From the NCBI GenBank assembly GCA_903888395.1, contig CAISTO010000061.1, positions 1-13,301 on the forward strand: a stretch of DNA of 13,301 nucleotides. Reading direction: 5' to 3'. The position numbers and the translations under genes were made by a program. Below are positions 1 through 5,908 of this stretch, piece by piece; the stretch's first letter is position 1; the number at the start of each line of letters is the position of its first letter. The DNA is from an uncultured Bacteroidota bacterium. GTDB lineage: Bacteria; Bacteroidota; Bacteroidia; UKL13-3. The notes beneath the pieces are model-generated. The model was not told the origin of the DNA, did not search any database, and saw only the letters and a list, made by a program, of their open reading frames with translations.

Positions 1-3
1 AGC

Positions 4-66
4 TATTGCCTATTGTCTATTGCCTATTGCTAACTGCCTATTGCCTATTGTCTATTGCTAACTGCC
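4..66. repeat. Heptanucleotide tandem array (9 units)
   Basis: Nine adjacent 7-bp units can be read: TATTGCC, TATTGTC, TATTGCC, TATTGCT, AACTGCC, TATTGCC, TATTGTC, TATTGCT, AACTGCC. A higher-order order of units (TATTGCC-TATTGTC...TATTGCT-AACTGCC) is repeated. The array overlaps the 3' end of truB: the last two truB codons and its TAG stop lie inside the final unit. It may extend left of the window. Its function is unknown. It has no unique spacers, so it is not a CRISPR. Confidence 0.9.
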
Positions 67-786
67 TTCCATTAAAAATTCATCTATACTCACTGCATTT
101 TCTATATGATAATTACCGCTTGCTGTTCTACACAATGAATTCAAATAAGCGCCACAATTTAGTTTTTTACCAAAGTCAAATGCAATGCTTCTAATATAAG
201 TTCCTTTGCTACATTTAATTTTAAAACTTACCAAAGGCATTTCAATTCGAGTAATTTCAAAACTAAAAATTGTAATTGGCCGTGGACTTAATGTAATTTC
301 TTGTCCACTTCTAGCAGCAGTGTATGCTCTTTGTCCGTCTTTTTTAATAGCCGAAAAAATAGGAGGCATTTGTAATTGTTCACCTTCAAAACTTTTAGCT
401 GTAGCTAAAAGGAGTTCGTCAGTTATAAAATTAGTTTCAAACAATTGGTCAATTTCTGTTTCTTGATCATGACTGGGTCTGGTAGCACCAATAAAAAAAC
501 TACCCGTATATTCCTTTTCCGAAGCCATATATTGTTCAATGTTTTTGGTTTCTTTTCCAACACAAAGAATGAGTAATCCAGTAGCCAAAGGATCTAAAGT
601 ACCTGCATGGCCAACTTTAATTTTACGTTTTTGTCCGTTACTTTCCAATAACGATTCTTTATGAAAACGTGTAATGGCATAACGTAATTTGTTTACCACT
701 TGAAAACTGCTCCAGCCTATTGGTTTATTAATGAGTAGCATATCCTGTAAAGGATTGATAGTGGAAACATGTTTTTTGGGTTGCAT
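58..786 (-). CDS. truB: tRNA pseudouridine-55 synthase TruB
   Basis: This enzyme converts U55 to pseudouridine in the T-loop of tRNAs, in the cytoplasm. The 242-residue product has the family's motifs in order. The catalytic block GHAGTLDPLATGLL has its aspartate at about residue 65. It is followed by a PPIFSAIKKDGQRAY block near 140 and by CSKGTYIRS near 190. The length is normal for Bacteroidota TruB, which lack the long C-terminal PUA domain of Escherichia coli. The ATG at 786 is the first start; a second Met at residue 16 (MLLINKP) lines up better with the usual N-terminus, so the true start may be 45 bp further in. The gene ends in TAG within a heptamer array; of the complete genes here, it is the only one I see that does not end in TAA. 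It appears monocistronic: the next upstream gene on its strand ends in a terminator. Confidence 0.95.
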   Translation of the reverse strand: MQPKKHVSTINPLQDMLLINKPIGWSSFQVVNKLRYAITRFHKESLLESNGQKRKIKVGHAGTLDPLATGLLILCVGKETKNIEQYMASEKEYTGSFFIGATRPSHDQETEIDQLFETNFITDELLLATAKSFEGEQLQMPPIFSAIKKDGQRAYTAARSGQEITLSPRPITIFSFEITRIEMPLVSFKIKCSKGTYIRSIAFDFGKKLNCGAYLNSLCRTASGNYHIENAVSIDEFLMEGS

Positions 787-790
787 TCAG

Positions 791-823
791 TAATTAAATA
801 TTAGGCTGCAATATGTTTAATTA
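791..823 (-). repeat. Inverted repeat in the truB leader
   Basis: TAATTAAATATT (791-802) pairs with AATATGTTTAATTA (810-823) through 12 base pairs with a 2-nt bulge and a 7-nt loop. It lies just upstream of the truB start codon, so it would sit in the 5' leader of the mRNA or cover the promoter. The stem is all A/T and may be chance in such AT-rich DNA. The rest of the 787-903 interval holds no gene that I can see. Confidence 0.3.
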
Positions 824-903
824 TTCCTTAAACTCATAAATATAGTTTTGTTAACTAATAAATGTTTTATAAATGAAAATAAATATTTGAAGTCAATGCA
901 TAA

Positions 904-939
904 AAAAAGCTCCTAAATAATTAATATCAGGAGCTTTTT
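904..939 (-). terminator. Intrinsic terminator after the small SRPBCC gene
   Basis: AAAAAGCTCCT (904-914) and AGGAGCTTTTT (929-939) are perfect 11-bp inverted arms around a 14-nt loop. On the minus strand the hairpin ends in a run of seven T, which fits termination of the SRPBCC gene that stops at 955. The plus strand also ends in T5, so it could work both ways. Confidence 0.85.
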
Positions 940-954
940 ATAATTCATTGTAAA

Positions 955-1371
955 TTATAATTCAGCATATTTTTTAAAATTATTTAAAATGGCTTGCCAT
1001 CCAAATTGCTGCATTTCTATTGGGTTTTCATCTTCTGCTTCAAATTCAGAAGTGATGTTAGTTTGACCATTTTCAAAATCAAATAATACTTTTGCTTTTC
1101 TATTGTCACCCATGGTGTATTCTATTAATTCGTTGGTAATAATTTGGGTGTAAATACCCCAAAAATCAAAACCAAAACTTCCATCTTTTGCTTCCATTCT
1201 ATAGGAAAATTTTCCACCTATTACCAAATCATTTTCAGCTTTGGTGGTGTGCCAATCATCAGATGCGCTATTCCAATTAATAATATCATTTGGATTTGTC
1301 CATTTGCTCCAAACTGTTTCTATTGTTGAATTCACAGTTGCTTTAATGGTGATGGTTTTTTTATTATTCAT
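955..1371 (-). CDS. SRPBCC (AHSA1-like) domain protein
   Basis: The 138-residue product is one START/Bet v 1-like (SRPBCC) domain of the AHSA1 type. It starts with a beta strand and helix (KTITIKATVNSTIETVWSKW), then the typical NPNDIINWN segment, GGKFSYRMEA near 52-61, and a C-terminal GWQAILNNFKKYAE helix. Such domains form a hydrophobic cavity for a small ligand; I cannot tell which ligand from the sequence. No signal peptide is seen, so it is likely cytoplasmic. The ATG at 1371 is preceded by a run of A (CTAAAAAAAAATG on the coding strand), very like the leader of the gene at 7859-9565. Downstream is a clear terminator. It is separated from the protease gene upstream on the strand by 126 bp of short repeats. 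Confidence 0.85.
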   Translation of the reverse strand: MNNKKTITIKATVNSTIETVWSKWTNPNDIINWNSASDDWHTTKAENDLVIGGKFSYRMEAKDGSFGFDFWGIYTQIITNELIEYTMGDNRKAKVLFDFENGQTNITSEFEAEDENPIEMQQFGWQAILNNFKKYAEL

Positions 1372-1401
1372 TTTTTTTTAGTTTTTAGTACTTAGTAATT
1401 A

Positions 1402-1433
1402 GTTGATTGGTTAATATGTTGATTGGTTGATTA
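1402..1433. repeat. Octanucleotide array (4 units, GTTRATNN)
   Basis: Four adjacent 8-bp units are visible on the plus strand: GTTGATTG, GTTAATAT, GTTGATTG, GTTGATTA. It faces a second octamer array (1439-1490) in inverted orientation. Together they fill most of the gap between the protease stop and the start of the small SRPBCC gene. Confidence 0.8.
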
Positions 1434-1438
1434 TTTTT

Positions 1439-1490
1439 CACACAAACACATTAACACATAAACACATAAACACTTTAACACATTAACACC
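1439..1490. repeat. Octanucleotide array (6 units, CACATWAA)
   Basis: Six 8-bp units are visible: CACACAAA, CACATTAA, CACATAAA, CACATAAA, CACTTTAA, CACATTAA, followed by a partial unit. On the minus strand the consensus is near GTTTATGT or GTTAATGT, related to the facing array at 1402-1433. The segment CCAATCAAC (1489-1497) is the exact inverse of GTTGATTGG at 1402-1410 and 1418-1426, so the two arrays can fold into one long imperfect hairpin. It begins within about 10 nt of the protease stop codon, where a terminator would be expected. Confidence 0.85.
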
Positions 1491-1497
1491 AATCAAC

Positions 1498-3525
1498 TTA
1501 CTTCTTATCAAGCACCATTTTATCGGTAATTAATTCAATAGCTTCATCTAAAATTAAATCAGCATTTGCAGCATTTTTACCTAAACTAGTTTTTGCTTTT
1601 TCACGAGCTTCCTTTCTAGCTTTGTTTTTTGCTTCTGTTTCTGTCAATTCTTTTTTGTAAGTAATTTCATTTACCGAAATATAATTATCTAATTCAGCTT
1701 TTTTTACTGATTCAATGTCTTCTAACAGATATTTATATTCAGGATTATTAGCCATTCTATTGCTATGCAATAATGATAATGCAGTTAAATTAATATTGAA
1801 ATTTACATTTTTAGCATACGAATCAGGGTTAATGCTATCATAGGGAAGTGAGTATTTGCTAGCATCCTCACCAAATTCTTTACTAGCAAAAATACTTGGA
1901 AATTCAATATCAGGAATTACACCTCTGTGTTGGGTACTTCCACCACTGATGCGGTAAAACTTAGCAAGGGTAATTTTTACCTGCCCCATTTTCTTATCAC
2001 CATATTGCATATATTGGTCTAAGTTGGCCATGTTTTGAACTGTTCCCTTGCCATAAGTTTGTTCACCAATAATTAAAGCCCTGCCATAATCTTGCATGGC
2101 AGCAGCAAATATTTCACTTGCACTTGCACTAAATCTGTTAACGATTACTTCCACTGGTCCACTCCAAAGAATTTCATCGTCTCTATCATTTTCCGATTTT
2201 ACAACACCATTAGCATCCTTCACTTGAACAACAGGACCTGTAGTAATAAATAAACCAGTTAAATCGATGGCTTCAGTCAATGATCCACCACCATTATTTC
2301 TTAAATCAATGACAATGGCATCTACTTTTTCTTTTTTAAATTCACCAATAATTCTTCTTACATCACGGGTGGTGCTTTTATAATCTTTTTCACCTGCAGC
2401 AGCCCTAGCAAAATCAAGGTAAAAAGTAGGAATATCAATGGTTCCAATTTTATATTTTTTACCATCTTTTTTAATTTCCTTAATGGTACTTTTCGATGCT
2501 TGATCTTCTAGTACTATTTTATCTCTAACTATTTCAATGATTTTATTTTTCTTGATGGTAATATCTGCCGATACAATTTCCAAACGAACAATGGTTCCTT
2601 TTTTTCCTCTAATTAAACCCACCACATCATCTATTCGCCAATCCAATACATTTACCATTTCACCTTCTTTTCCTTGTCCCACTGCTGCTATTTTATCATT
2701 AACAGCCAATAATTTACTTTTTTCGGCTGGTCCACCTTTTACCAATGAAGTAATTTTGGTGTATTCATTATCTGTTTGAAGGGTAGCGCCAATTCCTTCT
2801 AAACTTAAACTCATTTTAGTTGTAAAATCATCAGCTTCTCTTGGAGCCATGTAATTGGTATGTGGATCAGTAATTTCGGTTAGGGCATTGGCATAAAAAC
2901 TAAAAACATCAACTGTTTTTGTTTTACTTAATTGCTTGTATAAATTATAGTAACGTTTTCTTACTATTTCAGCACAAGTTTTGTAATCTTTACCATCCGA
3001 TTTTAAAGTTAAAACTTCATATTTTACTTTATTTAACCAAAGTTTATCAAGCTCACCTATTGAATTAGTAAAATTCACATCCTCTCTTTTGTATAAAAAT
3101 GAATCTTGATTATCAAAACTCATTTCCGTTTTTAGTAAATCAAAAGCATAGTTAATTCTTTCTTCTAATCTGCTTTGATAAATGTTGTAAATTTCAAAAC
3201 CTGGGTTTGCATTTCCATTCAATAAATCATCGTCTAAGCTGTATTTATATTTATCAAATTCAGTAATATCAGCTTGAATAAAATACAAATGCAATGGATC
3301 TAGATGTTTGATATAATTGCTTAAAAGCTCTTCTGAAAGTTTGTTGTCAATAGGAATTTTGCGGTAGTGTAAATTGGTAATTACCTGACCAATTAGTTTA
3401 AATAATTCGCCTTGGTAAGGTTCGGGATTGAAGGTTTTTAGAACTATTTTGGTGGAATCGTTGGCTTTTAATTGGCCTATTAAACTGAATAATACTGTTA
3501 TTGAAAAGATTATCTTTTTTATCAT
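1498..3525 (-). CDS. Carboxy-terminal processing protease (Prc/Tsp type, S41A)
   Basis: This is an envelope serine protease of peptidase family S41 that degrades or trims proteins from their C-terminus. Numbered from the ATG at 3525, the 675-residue product starts with a signal peptide (MIKKIIFSITVLFSLIGQLKA). It then has a helical N-terminal domain, a PDZ domain at about 236-325 and the S41 core with IDLRNNGGGSL at 407-416. The catalytic segment is FSASASEIFAAAMQDYG...TYGKGTVQ. Ser468, Asp479 and Lys493 keep the spacing of the E. coli Prc catalytic residues. A lysine-rich C-terminal region (about 550-675) matches the long Prc-type tail. A TTG 24 bp upstream could also start the frame, but it would put MQACLFAS in front of a complete signal peptide and would be encoded by a repeat, so I prefer the ATG. 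No intrinsic terminator follows; instead there is an octamer array. Confidence 0.95.
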   Translation of the reverse strand: MIKKIIFSITVLFSLIGQLKANDSTKIVLKTFNPEPYQGELFKLIGQVITNLHYRKIPIDNKLSEELLSNYIKHLDPLHLYFIQADITEFDKYKYSLDDDLLNGNANPGFEIYNIYQSRLEERINYAFDLLKTEMSFDNQDSFLYKREDVNFTNSIGELDKLWLNKVKYEVLTLKSDGKDYKTCAEIVRKRYYNLYKQLSKTKTVDVFSFYANALTEITDPHTNYMAPREADDFTTKMSLSLEGIGATLQTDNEYTKITSLVKGGPAEKSKLLAVNDKIAAVGQGKEGEMVNVLDWRIDDVVGLIRGKKGTIVRLEIVSADITIKKNKIIEIVRDKIVLEDQASKSTIKEIKKDGKKYKIGTIDIPTFYLDFARAAAGEKDYKSTTRDVRRIIGEFKKEKVDAIVIDLRNNGGGSLTEAIDLTGLFITTGPVVQVKDANGVVKSENDRDDEILWSGPVEVIVNRFSASASEIFAAAMQDYGRALIIGEQTYGKGTVQNMANLDQYMQYGDKKMGQVKITLAKFYRISGGSTQHRGVIPDIEFPSIFASKEFGEDASKYSLPYDSINPDSYAKNVNFNINLTALSLLHSNRMANNPEYKYLLEDIESVKKAELDNYISVNEITYKKELTETEAKNKARKEAREKAKTSLGKNAANADLILDEAIELITDKMVLDKK

Positions 3526-3549
3526 GCTTGCAAATAAGCAAGCTTGCAA
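3526..3549 (-). repeat. Three octamers directly before the protease ATG
   Basis: On the minus strand the 24 bases before the ATG are three 8-bp units: TTGCAAGC, TTGCTTAT, TTGCAAGC. The first and third are identical, and GCAAGCTTGC within them is a 10-bp palindrome. They could form a leader hairpin at the ribosome-binding region. If the TTG were used as the start, they would add eight residues. Confidence 0.6.
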
Positions 3550-3582
3550 TAAAAAAACAACATATTTTTATAAAAAAAATGC

Positions 3583-3617
3583 TTTAATTATTTAAAAGGT
3601 AGTTTTAAATAATTAAA
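3583..3617. repeat. 15-bp perfect inverted repeat upstream of the protease
   Basis: TTTAATTATTTAAAA (3583-3597) and TTTTAAATAATTAAA (3603-3617) are exact inverted copies around the 5-nt spacer GGTAG. It lies 57-92 bp upstream of the protease ATG, a plausible promoter or operator position, and just before the possible small plus-strand frame. Its arms contain only A and T, so I cannot separate an operator from a cruciform or chance. Confidence 0.6.
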
Positions 3618-3745
3618 TGCAAAAAAAAATGGCAGCTAATTATTTATTTGGGGAGTGGTTTTATCACAAATGGGAAATCATTTATGAAAAAAGCAACATC
3701 AAAGTGATAAAATTTGATATTTTATTTATTGAATACATGTCATAA
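3617..3745 (+). CDS. Possible small ORF, 42 codons, unknown
   Basis: An open frame runs from ATG at 3617 to TAA at 3743-3745. It has a second in-frame ATG at 3629 behind nine consecutive A, which is the same kind of A-rich leader seen before annotated genes here. The predicted peptide begins MQKKMAANYLFGEWFYHKW and is rich in aromatic residues (three Trp/Phe/Tyr clusters), without a signal peptide or Cys motif. A GC-rich hairpin follows at once after the stop. I do not recognise it. A frame of this length can arise by chance, so it is listed as a weak candidate. Confidence 0.2.
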   Translation: MQKKMAANYLFGEWFYHKWEIIYEKSNIKVIKFDILFIEYMS

Positions 3746-3770
3746 AAAGGGCAGACACAAAGGTCTGCTC
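3744..3770 (-). terminator. Probable intrinsic terminator of the anchored SRPBCC gene
   Basis: GCAGAC (3751-3756) pairs with GTCTGC (3763-3768), with an outer G-C pair (3749/3770) and one weak pair between. On the minus strand the hairpin is followed by CCC and five T. It lies about 85 bp after the stop of the SRPBCC gene at 3854. It also resembles GC-rich palindromic repeats dispersed in many bacterial genomes, so it may be a repeat copy used as a terminator. Confidence 0.55.
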
Positions 3771-3808
3771 CTACATTGATGATAATGAATTTATAATTCA
3801 AAAAAACT

Positions 3809-3843
3809 GCCAGAAGCCATTAGCAAGTAGCCAAAAGCCAAAC
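3809..3843. repeat. Heptanucleotide array (5 units, GCCANNA)
   Basis: Five 7-bp units are visible: GCCAGAA, GCCATTA, GCAAGTA, GCCAAAA, GCCAAAC. The array ends 10 bp from the stop codon of the minus-strand SRPBCC gene. It shares the words ACTGCC and TAGCTA/GCTAAC with the array at the truB stop (the ACTGCC copy is at 3806-3811, and AGTTAGC at 3844-3850 is the inverse of GCTAACT). Confidence 0.8.
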
Positions 3844-3853
3844 AGTTAGCTAC

Positions 3854-4384
3854 TTACTTGGTCTCACAAATACGTTTAATGTTTGCCAAACCGTTTTCAT
3901 AATCTTCACTCATAAATACACCAATAAAAACACCAAACCATTTTGACAGTCCTTTATTTTCTCCGTCTAAAGTCCAAGTAACTTTTGTACTAAAATCGCC
4001 TTCGGGCTCTAATATAAATCCAGCAATACTGGCATTCATTCCTTCAAACTCCAATTTATATTTATTCGATTGGTTTGCTATAGCTTCTATGATTGTAATT
4101 TTCCCTTTTCCTACTTTTTTTACTTCACTACTCCAAGTGTACCAAGCTCCTACACCAAATGTTGTGTCACTAAAATTCCATTTTGCATTGGTATCTAAAC
4201 CATACCACGGACTCCATTTTTCCCAGTTTTTTAAATCTGTAGTTAATTGATAAATTTTATCGGGAGTGGAATTTATTGAAATTGATTTTTCGTAATGCCA
4301 TTTTTCGTTTAATGCAAAAGAACCTAAACACAATGCTATAAATATAATTGCAATAACAATAAGAAATGATTTTAGTGTTTTCAT
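3854..4384 (-). CDS. Membrane-anchored SRPBCC family protein
   Basis: The 176-residue product begins with one hydrophobic segment (about residues 5-24, SFLIVIAIIFIALCLGSFAL) that should act as a membrane anchor or uncleaved signal. This is followed by an SRPBCC/polyketide-cyclase-like domain: WHYEKSISINSTPDKIYQLTTDLKNWEKWSPW at about 29-60, then GAWYTWSS and a C-terminal helix ending in IKRICETK. Family members bind hydrophobic ligands, but the ligand here is not predictable. The domain probably lies outside the inner membrane. The start is a clear ATG with a 24-bp dyad and promoter-like box 8-30 bp upstream. It is downstream of no other gene on its strand in the window and looks monocistronic. 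It is not closely similar to the smaller SRPBCC protein at 955-1371. Confidence 0.8.
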   Translation of the reverse strand: MKTLKSFLIVIAIIFIALCLGSFALNEKWHYEKSISINSTPDKIYQLTTDLKNWEKWSPWYGLDTNAKWNFSDTTFGVGAWYTWSSEVKKVGKGKITIIEAIANQSNKYKLEFEGMNASIAGFILEPEGDFSTKVTWTLDGENKGLSKWFGVFIGVFMSEDYENGLANIKRICETK

Positions 4385-4391
4385 AATTTCA

Positions 4392-4415
4392 ATAAATTTG
4401 TTAAAACAAATTTAT
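4392..4415. promoter_or_regulatory. 24-bp dyad with back-to-back -7 boxes
   Basis: ATAAATTTGTT (4392-4402) and AACAAATTTAT (4405-4415) are exact inverted copies separated by AA. Each arm contains TAAATTTG, which fits the Bacteroidota -7 consensus TAnnTTTG, one on each strand (minus 4414-4407; plus 4393-4400). The minus-strand copy is well placed to drive the SRPBCC gene starting at 4384. I do not see a convincing -33 TTG at the usual distance on either strand. The symmetry suggests an operator overlapping a promoter. Confidence 0.45.
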
Positions 4416-4564
4416 AAATTTTAATTCCATAAAAAATAATTAATATTTACATTTTCTTTTTATATGTGAAACAAAACTTCAATTTTTACTGTTATTAATT
4501 ATACAAAAAGTAGTTTGATAATACTTTTAATAAATGAATATTTGAAAACCTTAAAAATAAAAAC

Positions 4565-4879
4565 ATGGTAACAAAAGCAACTGACGCTGAATTTAATGAA
4601 TTAATTAAAAACAATTCTAAAATAGTTATAAAATACTTTGCAAACTGGTGCGGAACCTGCCGCTTATTTTCGCCAAAATTTTCTAAAATTTCCAATAATG
4701 AGGCATATAGCGATATATTGTTTTTGGATATCAATGCTGAAGAAAATCCTGAGGCCAGAAAATTTGGTGGTGTAAGTAATTTACCATATTTTGTGGTGGT
4801 AAAAAATGGAGAGGTGCTTTCGGCCGATACTACAGCAAAAGAAGAAGGCGTTGAGAAAATGATTGGATTATTATTGTAA
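4565..4879 (+). CDS. Thioredoxin family protein (WCGTC active site)
   Basis: The 104-residue product is a single thioredoxin fold. The active site is WCGTC (Trp28, Cys29, Cys32), a CGTC variant of the common CGPC, and the cis-proline loop is NLPYF with Pro74. No signal peptide is present, so it should act in the cytoplasm as a dithiol reductant or oxidoreductase. It starts a plus-strand run: the next gene begins 31 bp after its stop. The 180-bp region upstream, apart from the dyad at 4392-4415, shows no clear promoter match. The ATG at 4565 is the only sensible start. The missing active-site proline should alter the redox potential compared with classical thioredoxin, which is an inference from studies of the motif in the family. 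Confidence 0.9.
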   Translation: MVTKATDAEFNELIKNNSKIVIKYFANWCGTCRLFSPKFSKISNNEAYSDILFLDINAEENPEARKFGGVSNLPYFVVVKNGEVLSADTTAKEEGVEKMIGLLL

Positions 4880-4910
4880 TTCATTCCTTATTTATTTAAA
4901 AAATTAAAAA

Positions 4911-5153
4911 ATGAAATTACCAGTTATAAAACATTTAGTTGAAACCTATTCAATAGAAGAATTACAATTAGCAGAACAAAATTTATTGGACGAAAAGCCA
5001 ATATCAATTGTGGTAGAAGGCAACGATGAAGGGGAACAGCTAACTCATGTTTTAGGCGCAATTGATGTATTAGAAAGGGTGAAATTAGAGAACAAAGATA
5101 AATCAACTGCCTTACGTGAATTTTTTCAACGTGTTCGTAATTCAATTAGTTAA
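4911..5153 (+). CDS. Small conserved protein, DUF6952-like
   Basis: The 80-residue product has no signal peptide and is acidic, with MKLPVIKHLVE at its start and a C-terminal basic helix (ALREFFQRVRNSIS). The MKLPVIKHL start and position directly after a thioredoxin gene match my recollection of the DUF6952 family of Bacteroidota, whose function is unknown. The 31-bp gap before it and 23-bp gap after it suggest co-transcription with the thioredoxin and ubiE. A role in thiol or peroxide metabolism would be guilt by association only. Confidence 0.65.
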   Translation: MKLPVIKHLVETYSIEELQLAEQNLLDEKPISIVVEGNDEGEQLTHVLGAIDVLERVKLENKDKSTALREFFQRVRNSIS

Positions 5154-5176
5154 TATTGCGAACGCAATTTAAAAAC

Positions 5177-5908
5177 ATGAAAATAGTAAAACCTGATTAT
5201 AATTCTAGTAAATCAAAAAAGGAACAAGTAGAGGAAATGTTTGATAACGTGGCTTCAAACTATGATTTTTTAAATCGTTTTTTGTCACTTAGAATTGATA
5301 CAATTTGGCGTAAAAAAGCAATAGCTCATTTAAAAAGTATACATCCACAAATTGTTTTAGACGTGGCAACTGGTACTGCCGATTTAGCAATAGAAATTAA
5401 CAAACAGCTGAATCCTGCTAAAATTATTGGTTTAGATTTATCGGAACAAATGCTTGCAGTAGGACGAATCAAAATTGCTAAGGCTAACTTAACCAATAAA
5501 ATAGAAATGGTTAAAGGTGACAGTGAGAACTTAAGCTTTGAAACAAATTATTTTGATGCAGTAACAGTGAGTTTTGGGGTAAGAAATTTTGAAAACTTAG
5601 ATAAAGGCTTAACTGAAATAAATAGGGTTTTAAAAACAGGAGGGAAGTTAGTGGTTTTAGAGTTTTCAAATCCAAAAGCATTTCCAATTAAACAAATTTT
5701 TGGCTTTTACTTTAAATTTATTTTGCCAACAATATCACGTTTGGTCAATAAAAAAAGCGGAAATGCTTATAATTACTTACCCGAAAGTGTAAAATATTTC
5801 CCTGAGGGAGAAGAATTTGCAAAACACTTGCGTAATTGCGGTTTTAGCAATATTATTGTGCAGCCATTAACATTCGGAACTTGTACAATTTACATAGCCA
5901 ACAAATAA
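5177..5908 (+). CDS. ubiE: Demethylmenaquinone methyltransferase UbiE/MenG
   Basis: This SAM-dependent enzyme methylates demethylmenaquinone to menaquinone, the last step of menaquinone synthesis. The 243-residue product carries the class I methyltransferase signature VLDVATGTADLA at 60-71, an acidic ribose-binding GLDLSEQML at 85-93, GDSENL at 114-119 and the UbiE-specific VSFGVRNFENLDKGL at 131-145. The C-terminal half has NYLPESVKYFPEGEEF, also typical. I chose the ATG at 5177; an in-frame TTG at 5156 would add seven residues. The preceding gene stops 23 bp upstream. The last 28 bp overlap the only canonical start available for the next gene. Confidence 0.95.
   Translation: MKIVKPDYNSSKSKKEQVEEMFDNVASNYDFLNRFLSLRIDTIWRKKAIAHLKSIHPQIVLDVATGTADLAIEINKQLNPAKIIGLDLSEQMLAVGRIKIAKANLTNKIEMVKGDSENLSFETNYFDAVTVSFGVRNFENLDKGLTEINRVLKTGGKLVVLEFSNPKAFPIKQIFGFYFKFILPTISRLVNKKSGNAYNYLPESVKYFPEGEEFAKHLRNCGFSNIIVQPLTFGTCTIYIANK

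Larger units (their letters stand above)
3526..3853. other. Structured 328-bp intergenic region
   Basis: This gap lies between the start of the protease gene and the stop of the membrane-anchored SRPBCC gene. It holds octamers (3526-3549), an AT-only 15-bp inverted repeat (3583-3617), a possible 42-codon plus-strand frame (3617-3745), a 9-bp inverted pair TTTTATCAC/GTGATAAAA (3659-3667 and 3704-3712), a GC-rich hairpin (3749-3770) and a heptamer array (3809-3843). I see no tRNA or known ncRNA in it. Confidence 0.7.

Noticed and set aside
4..66. CRISPR array or other spacer-containing repeat
   Set aside because: Units are 7 bp with no spacers. The same holds for the arrays at 1402-1490 and 3809-3843.
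6..466. Plus-strand open frames at 6-194 and 206-466
   Set aside because: The first is made largely of the heptamer array and both lie antisense to truB, whose motifs are complete.
843..850. TAGTTTTG on the plus strand, an exact match to the TAnnTTTG -7 box
   Set aside because: No plus-strand gene follows for several kilobases; it is likely a chance match in AT-rich DNA.
2537..2779. 80-codon plus-strand frame inside the protease gene
   Set aside because: Antisense to the PDZ-coding region of a well-supported gene; hydrophobic low-complexity product.
3749..3770. tRNA or riboswitch at the GC-rich hairpin
   Set aside because: Only one stem is present, with no cloverleaf or conserved core. A terminator or dispersed palindrome explains it.
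4495..4884. 129-codon open frame on the minus strand opposite the thioredoxin gene
   Set aside because: It lies almost wholly antisense to a clear thioredoxin with intact active site, and its product has no recognisable family features.
5156..5176. TTG start for ubiE at 5156
   Set aside because: The ATG at 5177 gives the usual family length, and the extra seven residues have no family support.
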